Under the pieces are notes generated by a model. It did no database searches, was not told the origin of the DNA, and was given only the letters and a program-made list of their open reading frames with translations. A DNA stretch of 64,000 nt from Boswellia sacra (taxonomy: Eukaryota; Streptophyta; Magnoliopsida; Sapindales; Burseraceae). This document shows positions 1-10,336 of the stretch, in pieces (the first letter of the stretch is position 1; each line of letters opens with the position of its first letter). The translations under genes and the position numbers were made by a program. Location: positions 124,001-188,000 of the forward strand of contig SNVD02013683.1 in the NCBI GenBank assembly GCA_013180625.2. The letters are read 5' to 3'.

Positions 1-240
1 TGCAGCTGGATTATCAAGCAGCAGACACAACTGCAAACCGGGAGAATACAAGTCTACAATGTCCTTGTTTATAGTGAAACCGGTGAAACCTTTTTATATA
101 ATCAATAGTTACGATAACAACATACAAATCCTTACATCTTAACTTATGAATTGATGAAATATGCCATTATATTCCCATTTTATCCACTAATATTTTGATT
201 TCATTGTGAGAGTTTAATAATGGTGTGGAATCATAATTTA
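1..240. other. Upstream sequence, no gene seen
   Basis: AT-rich sequence at the window edge. I see no coding or repeat signal. Recognisable similarity to the upstream regions of the other two germin copies only begins at about position 240. Confidence 0.4.
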
Positions 241-450
241 GTTAACATCAATTAGGCAAACTGTTATGGTTGTCCTACCAGTATCATCCAAGTTTTGTAC
301 CTTAATTATCTCATTCTCGTATTCTATATACAGATTCATTCAAGGGTAGCTTTCTAGTTAAAATAAGGCGATTAAACGTGTGCACCTAGTAATAATCTTC
401 AACATCAGCCAGCTAATAATCAGGAACCAAGCTCAGCATAACACAATCCC

Positions 451-457
451 TATAAAT
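451..457 (+). promoter_or_regulatory. TATA box of germin-like gene 1
   Basis: TATAAAT lies about 90 bp upstream of the ATG at 543. The same box, followed by a conserved leader containing CATCAGCCAATA, precedes the other two germin copies (2962 and 25333), so promoter and leader were duplicated with the gene. Confidence 0.7.
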
Positions 458-542
458 CTGTGCTCTAGCAGCATTAATCTTCATCAGCCAATAACAAACA
501 CTTCTCTCGGAGTCATCTTTGTCTATCTGGTTAATGAAAATT

Positions 543-1163
543 ATGGCGTCGAGGTTCTTCAAATCAATTCCTTTCTTTCTCTTATTTGCAATGGCCATGG
601 CAGGTGATCCAGATATCCTCACAGACTTTGTAATTCCAGAAAACTCTACTGGCAATCCCCTTTATGGGAATTTCTTCACCTTCACTGGAATGCGCAGTGT
701 ATTTGACTCTGACTACCCACCACCAAACTTCCAGGTGACAAAAGCTGGCTTGGCAGAATTTCCGGCTTTGAACGGTCAGAGTGTCTCACTTGCTGTTCTA
801 GAGTTCCCAGCAGGATCAGTCAACCCACCTCACACACACCCTCGCTCAGCTGAGCTACTCTTTCTACTTGACGGATGCCTGGAAGTTGGCTTCATTGACA
901 CCACAAACAAACTCTACACTCAAACTCTAGAAGTTGGTGACACGTTTGTGTTTCCAAAGGGGTTGGTGCACTACCAATCCAATGGTGATCCAACGCAACC
1001 TGCCTTCGCAATCTCTGCCTTTGGAAGTGCTAATGCAGGCACAGTTTCAGTTCCTCTAAGCGTTTTTACTACTGGCATTGATGATACCATCCTCGCGAAA
1101 GCTTTCAAAACTGATGTTGCAACTATCCAGAAGATCAAGGCTGGTCTTGCACACAAGGCATAG
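543..1163 (+). CDS. Germin-like protein (GLP9-like cupin), copy 1
   Basis: Intact single-exon gene for a 206-residue secreted cupin, a usual length for germin-like proteins. Residues 1-20 form a signal peptide ending in an AMAMA stretch, so the product should go to the apoplast. Cupin motif 1 lies near residues 91-111 and carries His97, His99 and Glu104. Motif 2 lies near 132-146 with Pro-Lys-Gly at 138-140 and His143. Together these are the four metal ligands (usually Mn) of the family. A glycosylation sequon, Asn-Ser-Thr, starts at residue 34. The N-terminal cysteine pair of classical germins is absent; the only Cys is residue 112. The ATG at 543 matches the start of the paralogues, though an in-frame ATG at 534 would add three residues. 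Family members act as superoxide dismutases, oxalate oxidases or receptors; which applies here cannot be read from sequence. The assignment to the GLP9 group is from memory. Confidence 0.93.
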   Translation: MASRFFKSIPFFLLFAMAMAGDPDILTDFVIPENSTGNPLYGNFFTFTGMRSVFDSDYPPPNFQVTKAGLAEFPALNGQSVSLAVLEFPAGSVNPPHTHPRSAELLFLLDGCLEVGFIDTTNKLYTQTLEVGDTFVFPKGLVHYQSNGDPTQPAFAISAFGSANAGTVSVPLSVFTTGIDDTILAKAFKTDVATIQKIKAGLAHKA

Positions 1164-2640
1164 ATTGAATTATGCTTCTTTTCCGCTGTCGATCCTACTT
1201 GAAAGAATAATATAAGCTAATAATGTGTTTGTGTTTTGTCTTTTCAGAATGTTTGGAACTTTGAATGCCCTTCGTTATTATAAATGAATAATTCTTGTCA
1301 TTGTCTGTTTTGTTTAAATAAAATTCGTGGACACCCTGCTTCGTGAAGTTTGGTTAATGTATTCTAAGATTTGTCAAAACGTTGTTGAGATTGTAACTGC
1401 CAAATCTGTTGACTTCCGAATAACAACAAAGGAGTATTCGAATATTTGAAAAACCATTAATAACATCAAAAAGTTTGTCCCCATTAATTTTAAATTTAAT
1501 TGAGAAAGAAATACTAATAAATAGTTAACTTGAGGAGACTGCTTCACTGTTTCCGGTACAATTACAAATCAAATCATTTCTTGTTATAACGTAACCAAAT
1601 CTAATAAGAATGATGAATATACCATTATATCCCATATACCTAAAAGTTAAATGGCTGAACAGTAACCAAATATTTTACATAATTCGATAACTCAATGTTG
1701 GCTAACCAAAGAGAAAATTTGGCTAAAACTCAAATTGTTCATTCATCTTAATTATTTTCTCTATATTCCCATTTTAATTAGGCTTAATTCCGTCCAATTT
1801 ATCTTTTCACCATAGTTTCCAGTTAAAGGATTTTTTTTTTTTTTAAAATTTTCGTTCGTAACCAAAATTTAATATTCACAGATAGAATTTTAAAAGTTAT
1901 ATTCGTAGCCTAGAAATTTTTGAAAATATTCAAGAATTTCTAATCAAAGAATATCACCCATGACTTGTAATTTCTTATTCTCAATCTGAATTTCGACTTT
2001 CTCATCCTAGACTGAAATTTTTGGCTTCAAACTAAAATTTCTTGTAAGGCAAGAAAAATTCTGGCACATGACGTAAAATTCTGGCACCCTCAACCAGAGT
2101 TTTTGGGTTTTTGGAAGAAAAGACTTGAAAGTCTTTGCCTTAAAATGCAATTTCTGAATCTCTGATGAGGGATGACAATTTTTATTCCTGTGTGACAAAA
2201 AATTTCTTGACAACGACCGGATTTTAAGAATTCTACCTTAGACTTAAGTCTTTTTACCAGAGACTTTATTGCTCTCAATTAGAATTTTTTTCTGCCGTCA
2301 CTATTTGCAATATTTCTTTGTGTTAACTTGATCAAAATTTATTTAATAGCTTTGCTAGGCAGAGTTTATATAAATACTGAATAGATCTTATTCTTACTTA
2401 AAAAATCAAACTTACGATATCCAGAACTTTTTGCTTTCTTTATAAAGTAAATTTATACATGACAAAAAATTTTTGAGAATGACATAGAGCTGACTTAATT
2501 GATGACATTGTATCACCTACAAATATAATATTCAATGATCAAATTGATATTAACTGCAATAATGGCATATTTTATTTGCATATTTGTTACTTTTATCTAG
2601 AAAAAAGTGTATATATATAATATATATAATTTGGTGAATA
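1164..2640. other. Intergenic region between germin copies 1 and 2
   Basis: AT-rich spacer. From about 1800 to 2290 there are loosely repeated phrases such as AAAATTCTGGCAC, but I found no terminal repeats or reading frame that would define an element. The short frames around 2007-2278 are not credible genes. Confidence 0.4.
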
Positions 2641-2961
2641 TGCGAACATAATCTAATGTGCCTAGGTACTTATGTTTGGCTGATGGTCACATTCACAAAC
2701 ACTTAGTTTCGCGATATAGTAAATATCAATTAGCTAGCAAGATGTTAGTTGTCCTCCCAATTCCATCCTAAATTCATTTGTATCTCATCTCAACCCCCAT
2801 ATCTAATTCATTTAAATTACTAGCTTGTACTTAAAATAAAGGGTTAGTCAATAAAAAAGTTCACATAGTAATAATCTTCAACCACGGGCGGCCCTTGTAT
2901 CAGAAACTTTGGTGATGATCAATAAGGAGCGAAGCTAACTATAGCTAAGCAACGCAACCAT

Positions 2962-2968
2962 TATAAAT
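2962..2968 (+). promoter_or_regulatory. TATA box of germin-like gene 2
   Basis: TATAAAT lies about 105 bp upstream of the ATG at 3067, in sequence clearly alignable to the promoter of copy 1 and of the broken copy 3. The leader again contains CATCAGCCAATA. Confidence 0.7.
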
Positions 2969-3066
2969 TGGAGCTCTAGCGCCCATTAGTCATCATCAGC
3001 CAATAACAAACAGGACTTCTCTAAAGAGCCATCTTTTAATTTGTGTCTAGTTGTTAATAGTTCATC

Positions 3067-3684
3067 ATGGCTTCCAGGTTCTTGAAATCAATTCCTTTGT
3101 TTCTCTTATTTGCAATGGCCATGGCTGGTGATCCAGATATCATCAAAGACTTTATAATTCCAGAAAACGCTACTGGCAATGCCATAGATGGGAATTTCTT
3201 CACCTTCACTGGACTGCGCAGTGTAGTTAACTCCGACTACCCGTCAACCTTCAGGGTGACAAAAGCCAGCATGGCAGAGCTTCCAGCCCTGGAAGGCCAG
3301 AGTGTGTCGTTTGCTGTCTTGGAGTTCCCTGCAGGATCTGTCAACCCACCTCACACACACCCTCGTTCAGCTGAGCTACTCTTTGTAGTGGATGGAAGCC
3401 TGGAGGTTGGCTTCATCGACACCGCAAACAAACTCTACACTCAAACTCTACAAGTTGGCGACATATTTATGTTTCCAAAGGGATTGGTGCACTATCAATC
3501 CAATGAGGATCCAAAACAACCAGCCGCAGCAATCTCTGCCTTTGGAAGTGCTAACGCTGGCACGGTTTCAGTTCCTATAAGCGTGTTTACTACTGGTATT
3601 GATGATAACATCCTTGCAAAGGCTTTCAAAACCGATGTTGCAACTATCCAGAAGATCAAGGCTGGTCTTGCACCCAAGGCATAA
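3067..3684 (+). CDS. Germin-like protein (GLP9-like cupin), copy 2
   Basis: Intact single-exon gene, 205 residues, a close tandem paralogue of the gene at 543. A signal peptide covers residues 1-20. The metal ligands are His96, His98, Glu103 and His142, and the two cupin motifs are in their usual spacing. A sequon, Asn-Ala-Thr, starts at residue 34. The mature protein has no cysteine at all, so the disulfide of classical germins cannot form. Compared with copy 1 it lacks one residue near position 61 and differs mainly in the N-terminal third; the C-terminal third is almost the same. Expected product: a secreted oligomeric metalloprotein of the cell wall. Enzymatic activity is not inferable. 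The ATG is the first in frame after the conserved leader. Confidence 0.93.
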   Translation: MASRFLKSIPLFLLFAMAMAGDPDIIKDFIIPENATGNAIDGNFFTFTGLRSVVNSDYPSTFRVTKASMAELPALEGQSVSFAVLEFPAGSVNPPHTHPRSAELLFVVDGSLEVGFIDTANKLYTQTLQVGDIFMFPKGLVHYQSNEDPKQPAAAISAFGSANAGTVSVPISVFTTGIDDNILAKAFKTDVATIQKIKAGLAPKA

Positions 3685-5386
3685 CTTGATTTGCGTTCTA
3701 ATTTTTTCTAGTTTTTTTGTTGTTAATAATGTTTAGCACCAGATGGTGGCGAGACTTTGAGAGTCGATGGTGGTCTATTTAATAATTTGTTTGAAATCTT
3801 CTATCTGTTTATAGCTGAACTTTGGCTGTACTTTATACATGGATTCGATGGTATTATATATTTTGTTTGAGAAAAAATTTGATTTACAAGTTCATCTGGT
3901 TGAACTATTCATAGGCTTATTCTCTTAAATTTTTCACAAAGTTCATTCCAACTCTCCAAATTTTGTTAAGTACCATCTGAAATTTATTGAAAAAAAAAAG
4001 TCCAAAAATTTTCTAAAATTATTTTGTAATAGACAGTTCCATTGTTGTTTTATTTCTATATAACGTAAATATAAAAATATATAAAAATCAGTTTTCATGT
4101 AGACAAAAATGAAATTTGGATCACCTATCCATCTTTATTTTTGTTAGGAGCATATTTCAAACAACGCGAGATTAAATCATCAACACGAGGAAATTTCAAC
4201 ATATTATGAAGATTGATTGTTTTGGTTTTTCAGATGCTTTTTCAATTTATCGGAGGACAAGCAAAGTTGATTATGAAAATACAAAAACTCCAAAAGAGCA
4301 CAACTTCAACTTATTGAAAAGGATTATGTTATGACTTTTTAGATAGCTAGGTAGTTTATGATTTTCGTGCAATAATGTTCTCGCGAACTCAAATAATAAT
4401 GGTGGGATTTGATTCAAGACAAAAGTTTGACCTATGACTCCCTAAATATTATGTTTAACTAGCCATTATAAGTGTATCATTGAAGCTCTAATTAATAGTG
4501 TGCATTCTAGAACGTTAAATGAAAAGTTCTCAACAAGAATATATCCATGGCCAATCGTCTTAATTTTTCTAATATGATTCTTTTCCTTGTATTATAAAAG
4601 GTTGTAGCCACGACTATCACAAGAAACTGGATAAGGGACCTGGGTCAAGAGTTTAATTATTTAATAAAGTGTCCCATGTAGCCCTTAGATTGAAATCTAT
4701 CTGCTTGAATTTTTATAAAATATGTATAAACAAATAAAACCTTAAAAAATTAGTAGTAATCTAAAGAAGGATAAATGCTCCCGAAGTATTTCTTCCTGCT
4801 TCTCATTTGGTTTTTTTAAACTAAGGTTTCATTTGTCTCGGCTTCTCTAAGTAGGATTCATTAAAAAAATATCTTATTGAAGTAGAGCTTATAAGAGTAG
4901 AGCTTTTTATTTAAAAAAAAAAAGTTATTGGTTGTTTGATTGAATAAATATACAAATACAAATACCTTTTACTATTAAATTATCAAAAGCTCTTCTAATT
5001 TTTTTTTTAGATTATCTGATTGCTAACTAAGAAGAACTTAAGAATGATTAAAAAGCTGTTTTATGCTTTTTTGGAAAAGCTCAAAATGGATGTTTTTGAA
5101 GAAAATTATCAAAAGCATTACCACACAATAAGACACGTTGAGAAAATCTGAAAATCTAATTAAAAATTAAAAAAAAAGTTATATAAAAAAAAAGAGTACT
5201 GCCAAGTTCATTTGCAGGAGAATATGGTTAAATAAACAACAACGAGTAATCAACCACAACACACTCCAAAATCGAGAGTTGAACATTTTGACAAAGTTTC
5301 TCAATTCTCAAAAGAATAATCACAAATTTGCCACCCTAAATTAATAATCGATATTATCAGGACAGAATCTCGCAGCTCATAATAAA
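3685..5386. other. 3' flank of germin copy 2 (left half of duplicated block)
   Basis: Non-coding, AT-rich. Stretches near 3685-3930, 4440-4680 and 5200-5380 align by eye with the 3' flank of germin copy 3 (33571-33830, 35080-35330 and 35545-35720). This places the segment inside a tandem duplication. A copia insertion at 5387 interrupts it; the alignment resumes at 9961. The part from about 4780 to 5120 has repeated AAAAGCTC phrases that may be an old MITE, but I could not fix its ends. Confidence 0.65.
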
Positions 5387-5540
5387 TGATTATTAGCTCT
5401 GTTTTCCTTTTGTATTTTCCGTGATTTCAGGGCGTTAATATTGTCTTATTTTTCTTTTTTATGTGTTGATGTATATCTGTGTATATTGTAACTCTTGTGG
5501 TCTATACAATTGCGGAAACTATTGAGTCGAATATCTTTTA
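5387..5540 (+). repeat. 5' LTR of copia A
   Basis: Aligns over its whole length with 9807-9960, with many substitutions. It starts TGATTATTAG and ends just before the primer-binding-site remnant. End points are good to a few bases. Confidence 0.7.
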
Positions 5541-5551
5541 TGTATCAGAGC
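5541..5551 (+). other. Primer binding site remnant of copia A
   Basis: TGTATCAGAGC directly after the LTR is one base short of TGGTATCAGAGC, the usual plant site for initiator-methionine tRNA. Confidence 0.7.
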
Positions 5552-5608
5552 AACTTTGGCTCCAACGAGACACATCAATTCAACTTTTGAAATCTTGAAT
5601 CTTCATTC

Positions 5609-6823
5609 ATGACCAACGATTGCACAACAACTTCCAAGCTTAATCAAGCCACTATTATTTCCACTCTTTCTTCAAACAATTTAGTCTCTTTCAATGCCTC
5701 TGCTTAGCATTCAATCAAATTGACGCCCTCCAACTATCCTTTATGGAGAGCTCAATGGGATGACTTACTTTTTGGCTTTGATTTGCTTGGTTTTGCTGAC
5801 AGATCTTTTCCATAAAAATCATAGTAGATAAGGAGGTTAAGAATCCAAAAAATTCTCTTTGGAAAAGACAGGACAAATTTATTCTTTATGGAATTCGATA
5901 CTCTCTTTCCGATCAAGTGGTTTCATGAGTCAATTCCAGCACTTCATTTGTTGATGCTTGGAATCGACTCACAAGACTTTATGCCAATTCCTCATCCTCT
6001 CGCATCATGGGGCTGACTGAACAACTCATTACAATTACTCGTGGTTCTCAATCTGTTGAGAAATATCTCAGCAAAATCAAAGGACTTGCTGTTGAACTTG
6101 CACTCATCAATGCTTCGGTTTCATATCCGAATCTCATCATTCGTACTTTGAATGGTGTTGGTGCAGAGTTTAAAGAGTTAGCTGCGGCTAACATGCCCAT
6201 GACACTGTCATAAGCTCTGAAGAGCTTCATGAAAAATTAGTGAAGCATAAGTCTTATCTTAAGAGAGAAGAAACTGGAAATTCTATCATTCTCTCTATTA
6301 ATGCTGCCCGTTTTTATCAGTCCAAAAATGGTAATCAATCAAACAACAGACGGAGAAATCAACGTAATCGCAATCATCACAGACAACGCTCTAATAGTCA
6401 AGGCAATGGTCAAATAAAAATAATGAGGGCAATTTCGCTGGCTGCAATTCCAATTTGTGTTGTGATTTTTGTGAGAGGCGTGGCCATGTTTTCGATCAAT
6501 GTTATCTTGCAAAGAGGCTCTGGCAAAAGTTTGCCCAGCAGTAACCTATTGCTAATCCCACCATGACATCAACTAAAAATAATTCCAATTGGTTGCTTGA
6601 CATTGGCGCTTCCTACCATGTGATGTTCGATTTGAACAATCTTACTCCTCGTCAGTCATATGAGGGGCCTGATGATACTATTATTGGTGATGGTTCAGGT
6701 TTGCTAATTATGCATACTTGTAATACTAAACTTTCTACTTCCTCAAATTTTTTCTCCCTTTCAGATGTGTTATGCGTTCCTTCCATGAAACAAAGCTTAG
6801 TTTTTGTTTCTCAATTTTTGTAA
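5609..6823 (+). pseudogene. Broken gag and protease of copia A
   Basis: A gag-like region begins at the ATG at 5609 and meets a stop within about 35 codons. Further gag sequence is readable at 6007-6213. A CCHC zinc knuckle (Cys-X2-Cys-X4-His-X4-Cys) can be read near 6460-6515 in another frame. The protease piece at 6563-6823 begins with the context WLLDIGAS, where the family normally has D-S-G or D-T-G; the catalytic serine or threonine is replaced by isoleucine. No functional product is expected. Confidence 0.8.
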
Positions 6824-6839
6824 AACAAATAATGCTTAT

Positions 6840-7740
6840 TTTGAGTTTTACCCTTATTCTTTTTGTGTGAAGGATTTAAATACAGGGGCACTCCTTGTGC
6901 AGGGACCAACCAAGAATAATGTGTACATGTGGCCTAGCATGAGGGAGAATAAATTTCTGGACAAACAAGCTTGCCCTGTCAAAGCTTCTTTCGATCTCTG
7001 GCATAATAAATACAAAAAAAAAAAAATCCTTTTTCGAGTCATTTCTTCCAATAACCCCCTGTGCAATCAAAGTCTCAATTTTTTTTTGTGATTCCTGTCA
7101 ATGTAACAAAAGTCACAATTTACCTTTCGGTGTTTGTAGTTTGTCAAGTAAAAGTCCTTTGGAATTAATTTATAGTGATGTTTGGGGGCCATCTCCGATT
7201 CGTTCAATGGATGGTTTTTCATTTTATGTAGTGTTTGTTGATCACTTTACAAAATACTCATGCTTATTCCCAACGGCACATAAATCAGATATTTAATGGT
7301 TGAAAAATTTTCCAATAAATTTATCAAAACGATTTATTCGGATGGTGGAAAAGAATACGAGGCCTTAAATCCATTTTTGAATCTCATAGCATCCAACATT
7401 TGGTCTCTCCTCCTTTACACCCCTTAACACATTGTTTCAGCTCAGCGCTATCATCATCGAAACAGGACTCACTCCCCTTAACGAGCATCACTTCTTCTCT
7501 CGCTTTGGTCATTTGCTTTCAAAGATTTAGTGTATTTAATTAATCTGCTTCCAGCACTCATTCTTGATCACAAATCTCCATTGGAGTGTCTTTTCAATTT
7601 TGTTCCTAATTACTCCTAGTTAAGAGTTTTTGGTTTTTTGTGTTATCCTTCGCTTTAGAAACTTGAGCAACAGTCTAAATCTTTTCTCCTTCTTGGATAT
7701 TCTAATATTCAAAATGCATACATTTTTTTGAACCCATAAC
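6840..7740 (+). pseudogene. Broken integrase of copia A
   Basis: Pieces of the copia integrase are readable across changing frames. There is a domain start near 6950-7000, and a core segment near 7160-7260 reading like L-I-Y-S-D-V-W-G-P followed by a D-H-F-T-K-Y-S block. Stops are frequent and a homopolymer A run near 7015 shifts the frame. Confidence 0.7.
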
Positions 7741-8289
7741 TCACAAATTTTATGTTTCCCGTCATGTTAGTTTTATTGAAAATCAATTTCCTTCTTTATC
7801 TACTTATTCTAATAATTACAAAACTAATGACCATACTATACCCAATTGCGCAAGTTTATCTTCCTCTCTTTGTATTTTTTATTTACCAAATCTATCTTCT
7901 GAAACAATTATCACAATTGCGTAATCTTCCTATGTCTTCCACCAAATTGATTACTCTAACCAAAGACCAATCCTTTAATTTCAATGAACCTTCTTCACAA
8001 GTGTCCCATACTGATGAAACTTCTTCCATTTACTTTGACACCGCTCAAGCACGTAAGTTTCACTACTTCTTGATCTCAATATGGCTAGTCCACCTAATAC
8101 CATTAATTCTAATTTGGTTCCTGGCAAGAATACTTCTTGTTATGGTTCTTCTCAACTTTTTCAATCTAAACCCCATGATGCTATAAATACTCACTCCATA
8201 ATTACAAATTCCAAAAATAATATCTTTAAACCCTTGCAAAAGATGTCCCCTGTCACAACTCACCACCCGCTGCCCCAAACACTTAAACC

Positions 8290-9020
8290 TCCATCTGTTT
8301 CTCAAGGATTAAAAGACCCAAATTGGACCAATACAATACGTGATGAGCTTCTGGCCTTTGCCAATAATAATACTTGGGAACTAGTTCATCGGAGTCTAAA
8401 TCAAAATATAGTTAGCTGTAAGTGGTTTTCAGGTCAAACGTCATCCCGATGGTTGTATTGATCGTTACAAAGCCCGGTTGGTTGCTAAAGGTTTTAACCA
8501 ACGTCCTAGTAGAGATTTCAAATAGGCCTTCAGTCCTGTTGTCAAACCCACCACTGTTATAATTGTTCTTAGTCTTACAATATCAAATGGGTGGGTTGTT
8601 CGTCAATCAGATGTTAATAATGCCTTTCTTCATGGCATCCTTCAAGAAAAAGTATACATGTCTCAACCACCTCGTTTTATTGATCCATCTTCTTCTAACC
8701 ATGTTTGTCGCTTCTTTCGATCTCTTTATGATTTGAGACAAGCACCTCGTGCTTGGTTTAATGCTCTCAAAGACTTTATCATTTCCCTTGGGTTTCAAAA
8801 TTGCAAATCTGATGCCTCCCTGTTTATATACTCTAAAGATTCACATATTATGTATTTTCTTGTTTATGTTGATGATCTGTTAGTTACAGGGAATTCTCTA
8901 CTTATGTGCGAAGTGTTATTGATGTCTAAGTGCTTCTCACTTAAAGACCTTGGCAAAGTTCAATATTTTTTGGGACTAGAGGTCATTCCTATGAGTCAGA
9001 GGGTATTTCTCTCTCAATAA
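8290..9020 (+). pseudogene. Broken reverse transcriptase of copia A
   Basis: The N-terminal half is broken by a frameshift near 8440. The longest open stretch (8658-9020) keeps the context SLYDLRQAPRAWFNAL and the catalytic Y-V-D-D-L box. It ends at a stop where the family would read through into RNase H. Confidence 0.85.
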
Positions 9021-9790
9021 AAATATATTCGTGACCGGTTAGAACGTTTTAAGCTTGAGGGTCTCAAGGAGTCTTCCACCTCACTTACTAGTTCCACTCG
9101 CCTTGTTCTTTCCAATGGTAGCCCACTAACTAACGCATCCCAGTATCGTATTCTCATTGGTAGTTTACAATATCTCTCTTTGACAAGATCGGATGTTACT
9201 TATGCTATCAATAAATTAACTCAATTTATGCATGCTCCTACTCAGACTCATTGGACTACTGCCAAGCGCCTTCTTCGTTACTTGAAGCACACAATTGTCT
9301 ACAGTCTATTTCTTCATCGGGCTCAACCACTTGCTCTCATTGCTTATACCGATGTCGATTGGGTTGGGAATCATGATGATTATTCTTTCATTTATGCCTA
9401 TATTATTTTCCTTTTGTCTATTCGGATTTCATGGTGCTCCAAGAAGCACCGGACCGTTGGTCACTCATCCACTGAGGCTAAATATCGCTTCATTGCCTCT
9501 TCAGCCTCCACGAGATGGGTGTTTCTCCTCGCCAACCTCCTCGTATTATTTGTGACAATATTTGTGCCACTTACCTTTGTGCCAATCCAGTGTTTCATTC
9601 TCGTATGCAAGACATAGCACTCGACTACAATTTTGTTCGTGACAAATTCTCCAATGGCTCTTTTCAAGTATCTCATGTCTCTACACATGCTCAACTTACA
9701 AATATACTTACAAAGCCTCTTCCCAAGTCTCAGTTTCATTTGTTACGCTCCAAGATTGGTGTCTCCGATAGGAGCCCCATCTTGCAGGTG
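9021..9790 (+). pseudogene. Broken RNase H region of copia A
   Basis: Readable from 9180 as the linker and RNase H domain: a T-R-S-D-V-T-Y-A-I-N block, a YTDVDW block and the H-S-S-T-E-A-K-Y box. The frame then shifts near 9510, and the C-terminal I-L-T-K-P-L-P block is in another frame. Confidence 0.8.
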
Positions 9791-9806
9791 CATACCAGGA
9801 TAGAAA

Positions 9807-9960
9807 GTATTATTAGCCCTGTTTTTCTTTTGTATTTTTCTTAACTTCAAGGTGTTAATACTATCTTTATTTTTCCTTTTATTTATTGATGTATATCTGT
9901 ACATATTATAACTCTTTTGGTCAATATAAGTGTGAAAACTATTCGGCCAAATATCTTTTA
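9807..9960 (+). repeat. 3' LTR of copia A
   Basis: Diverged partner of 5387-5540; both share TGATGTATATCTGT and the terminal ATATCTTTTA. No clear polypurine tract precedes it. Confidence 0.7.
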
Positions 9961-10210
9961 GACATTAATACCATTTAGTCAGAAGACAGAATGTTGCGAA
10001 ATGATCAAAGATAGAGAATTTCCTATCACTAAGGAATTCATTCTCATTCTTAAAGTTTATATACTTAATTCTACTTCAGTTATGAGTGACCTCAAAAATG
10101 CAACCTAGACTGTCAAATTTACTTCATAATGCTCCTAACCTCCCACTTAAACTCATCATGAATAAAACTTCACAAATTGGATGGCACAACCATGCTACTA
10201 CTTCATATAC
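9961..10210 (-). pseudogene. Orphan 3' flank of a lost MYB-like gene copy
   Basis: This stretch aligns with 35720-36000, the sequence just past the stop codon of the intact MYB-like gene. Shared blocks include TTTCCTATCACTA, GGAATTCATTCTCA, AATTTACTTCATAAT and CAACCATGCTACT. It is the downstream end of a duplicated MYB-like gene whose coding end now sits about 14.8 kb away at 25023. Similarity stops at the 63-bp repeat and LTR that begin near 10211. Confidence 0.8.
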
Positions 10211-10336
10211 TATCCGATTTACTGATGTTATATTTTATTTTAATAAATACACAAATTGGCCTATTAATAAATATATCCGATTTACTGATGTTATATTTTA
10301 TTTTAATAAATACACAAATTGGCCTATTAATAAATA
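10211..10336. repeat. Perfect 63-bp tandem duplication at an LTR edge
   Basis: Two copies, 10211-10273 and 10274-10336, read identically. Each contains 15 bases of flanking sequence plus the first 48 bases of the LTR that starts TGTTATAT at 10226. Identity in otherwise decayed surroundings implies a recent slippage or repair event, or concerted change. Confidence 0.95.

Larger units (their letters stand above)
5387..9960 (+). mobile_element. Degraded copia retrotransposon A
   Basis: A plus-strand copia element of about 4.6 kb with two diverged LTRs of about 154 bp (5387-5540 and 9807-9960). It has a primer-binding-site remnant and, in order, gag, protease, integrase, reverse transcriptase and RNase H. 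Many stops and frameshifts break every domain. It splits the 3' flank of germin copy 2: flank similar to 35545-35720 stops at 5386 and continues at 9961. I could not identify a clean target duplication, which fits an old insertion. Confidence 0.85.

Noticed and set aside
4780..5120. AAAAGCTC-rich stretch considered as a MITE
   Set aside because: Could not define ends, inverted repeats or target duplication.
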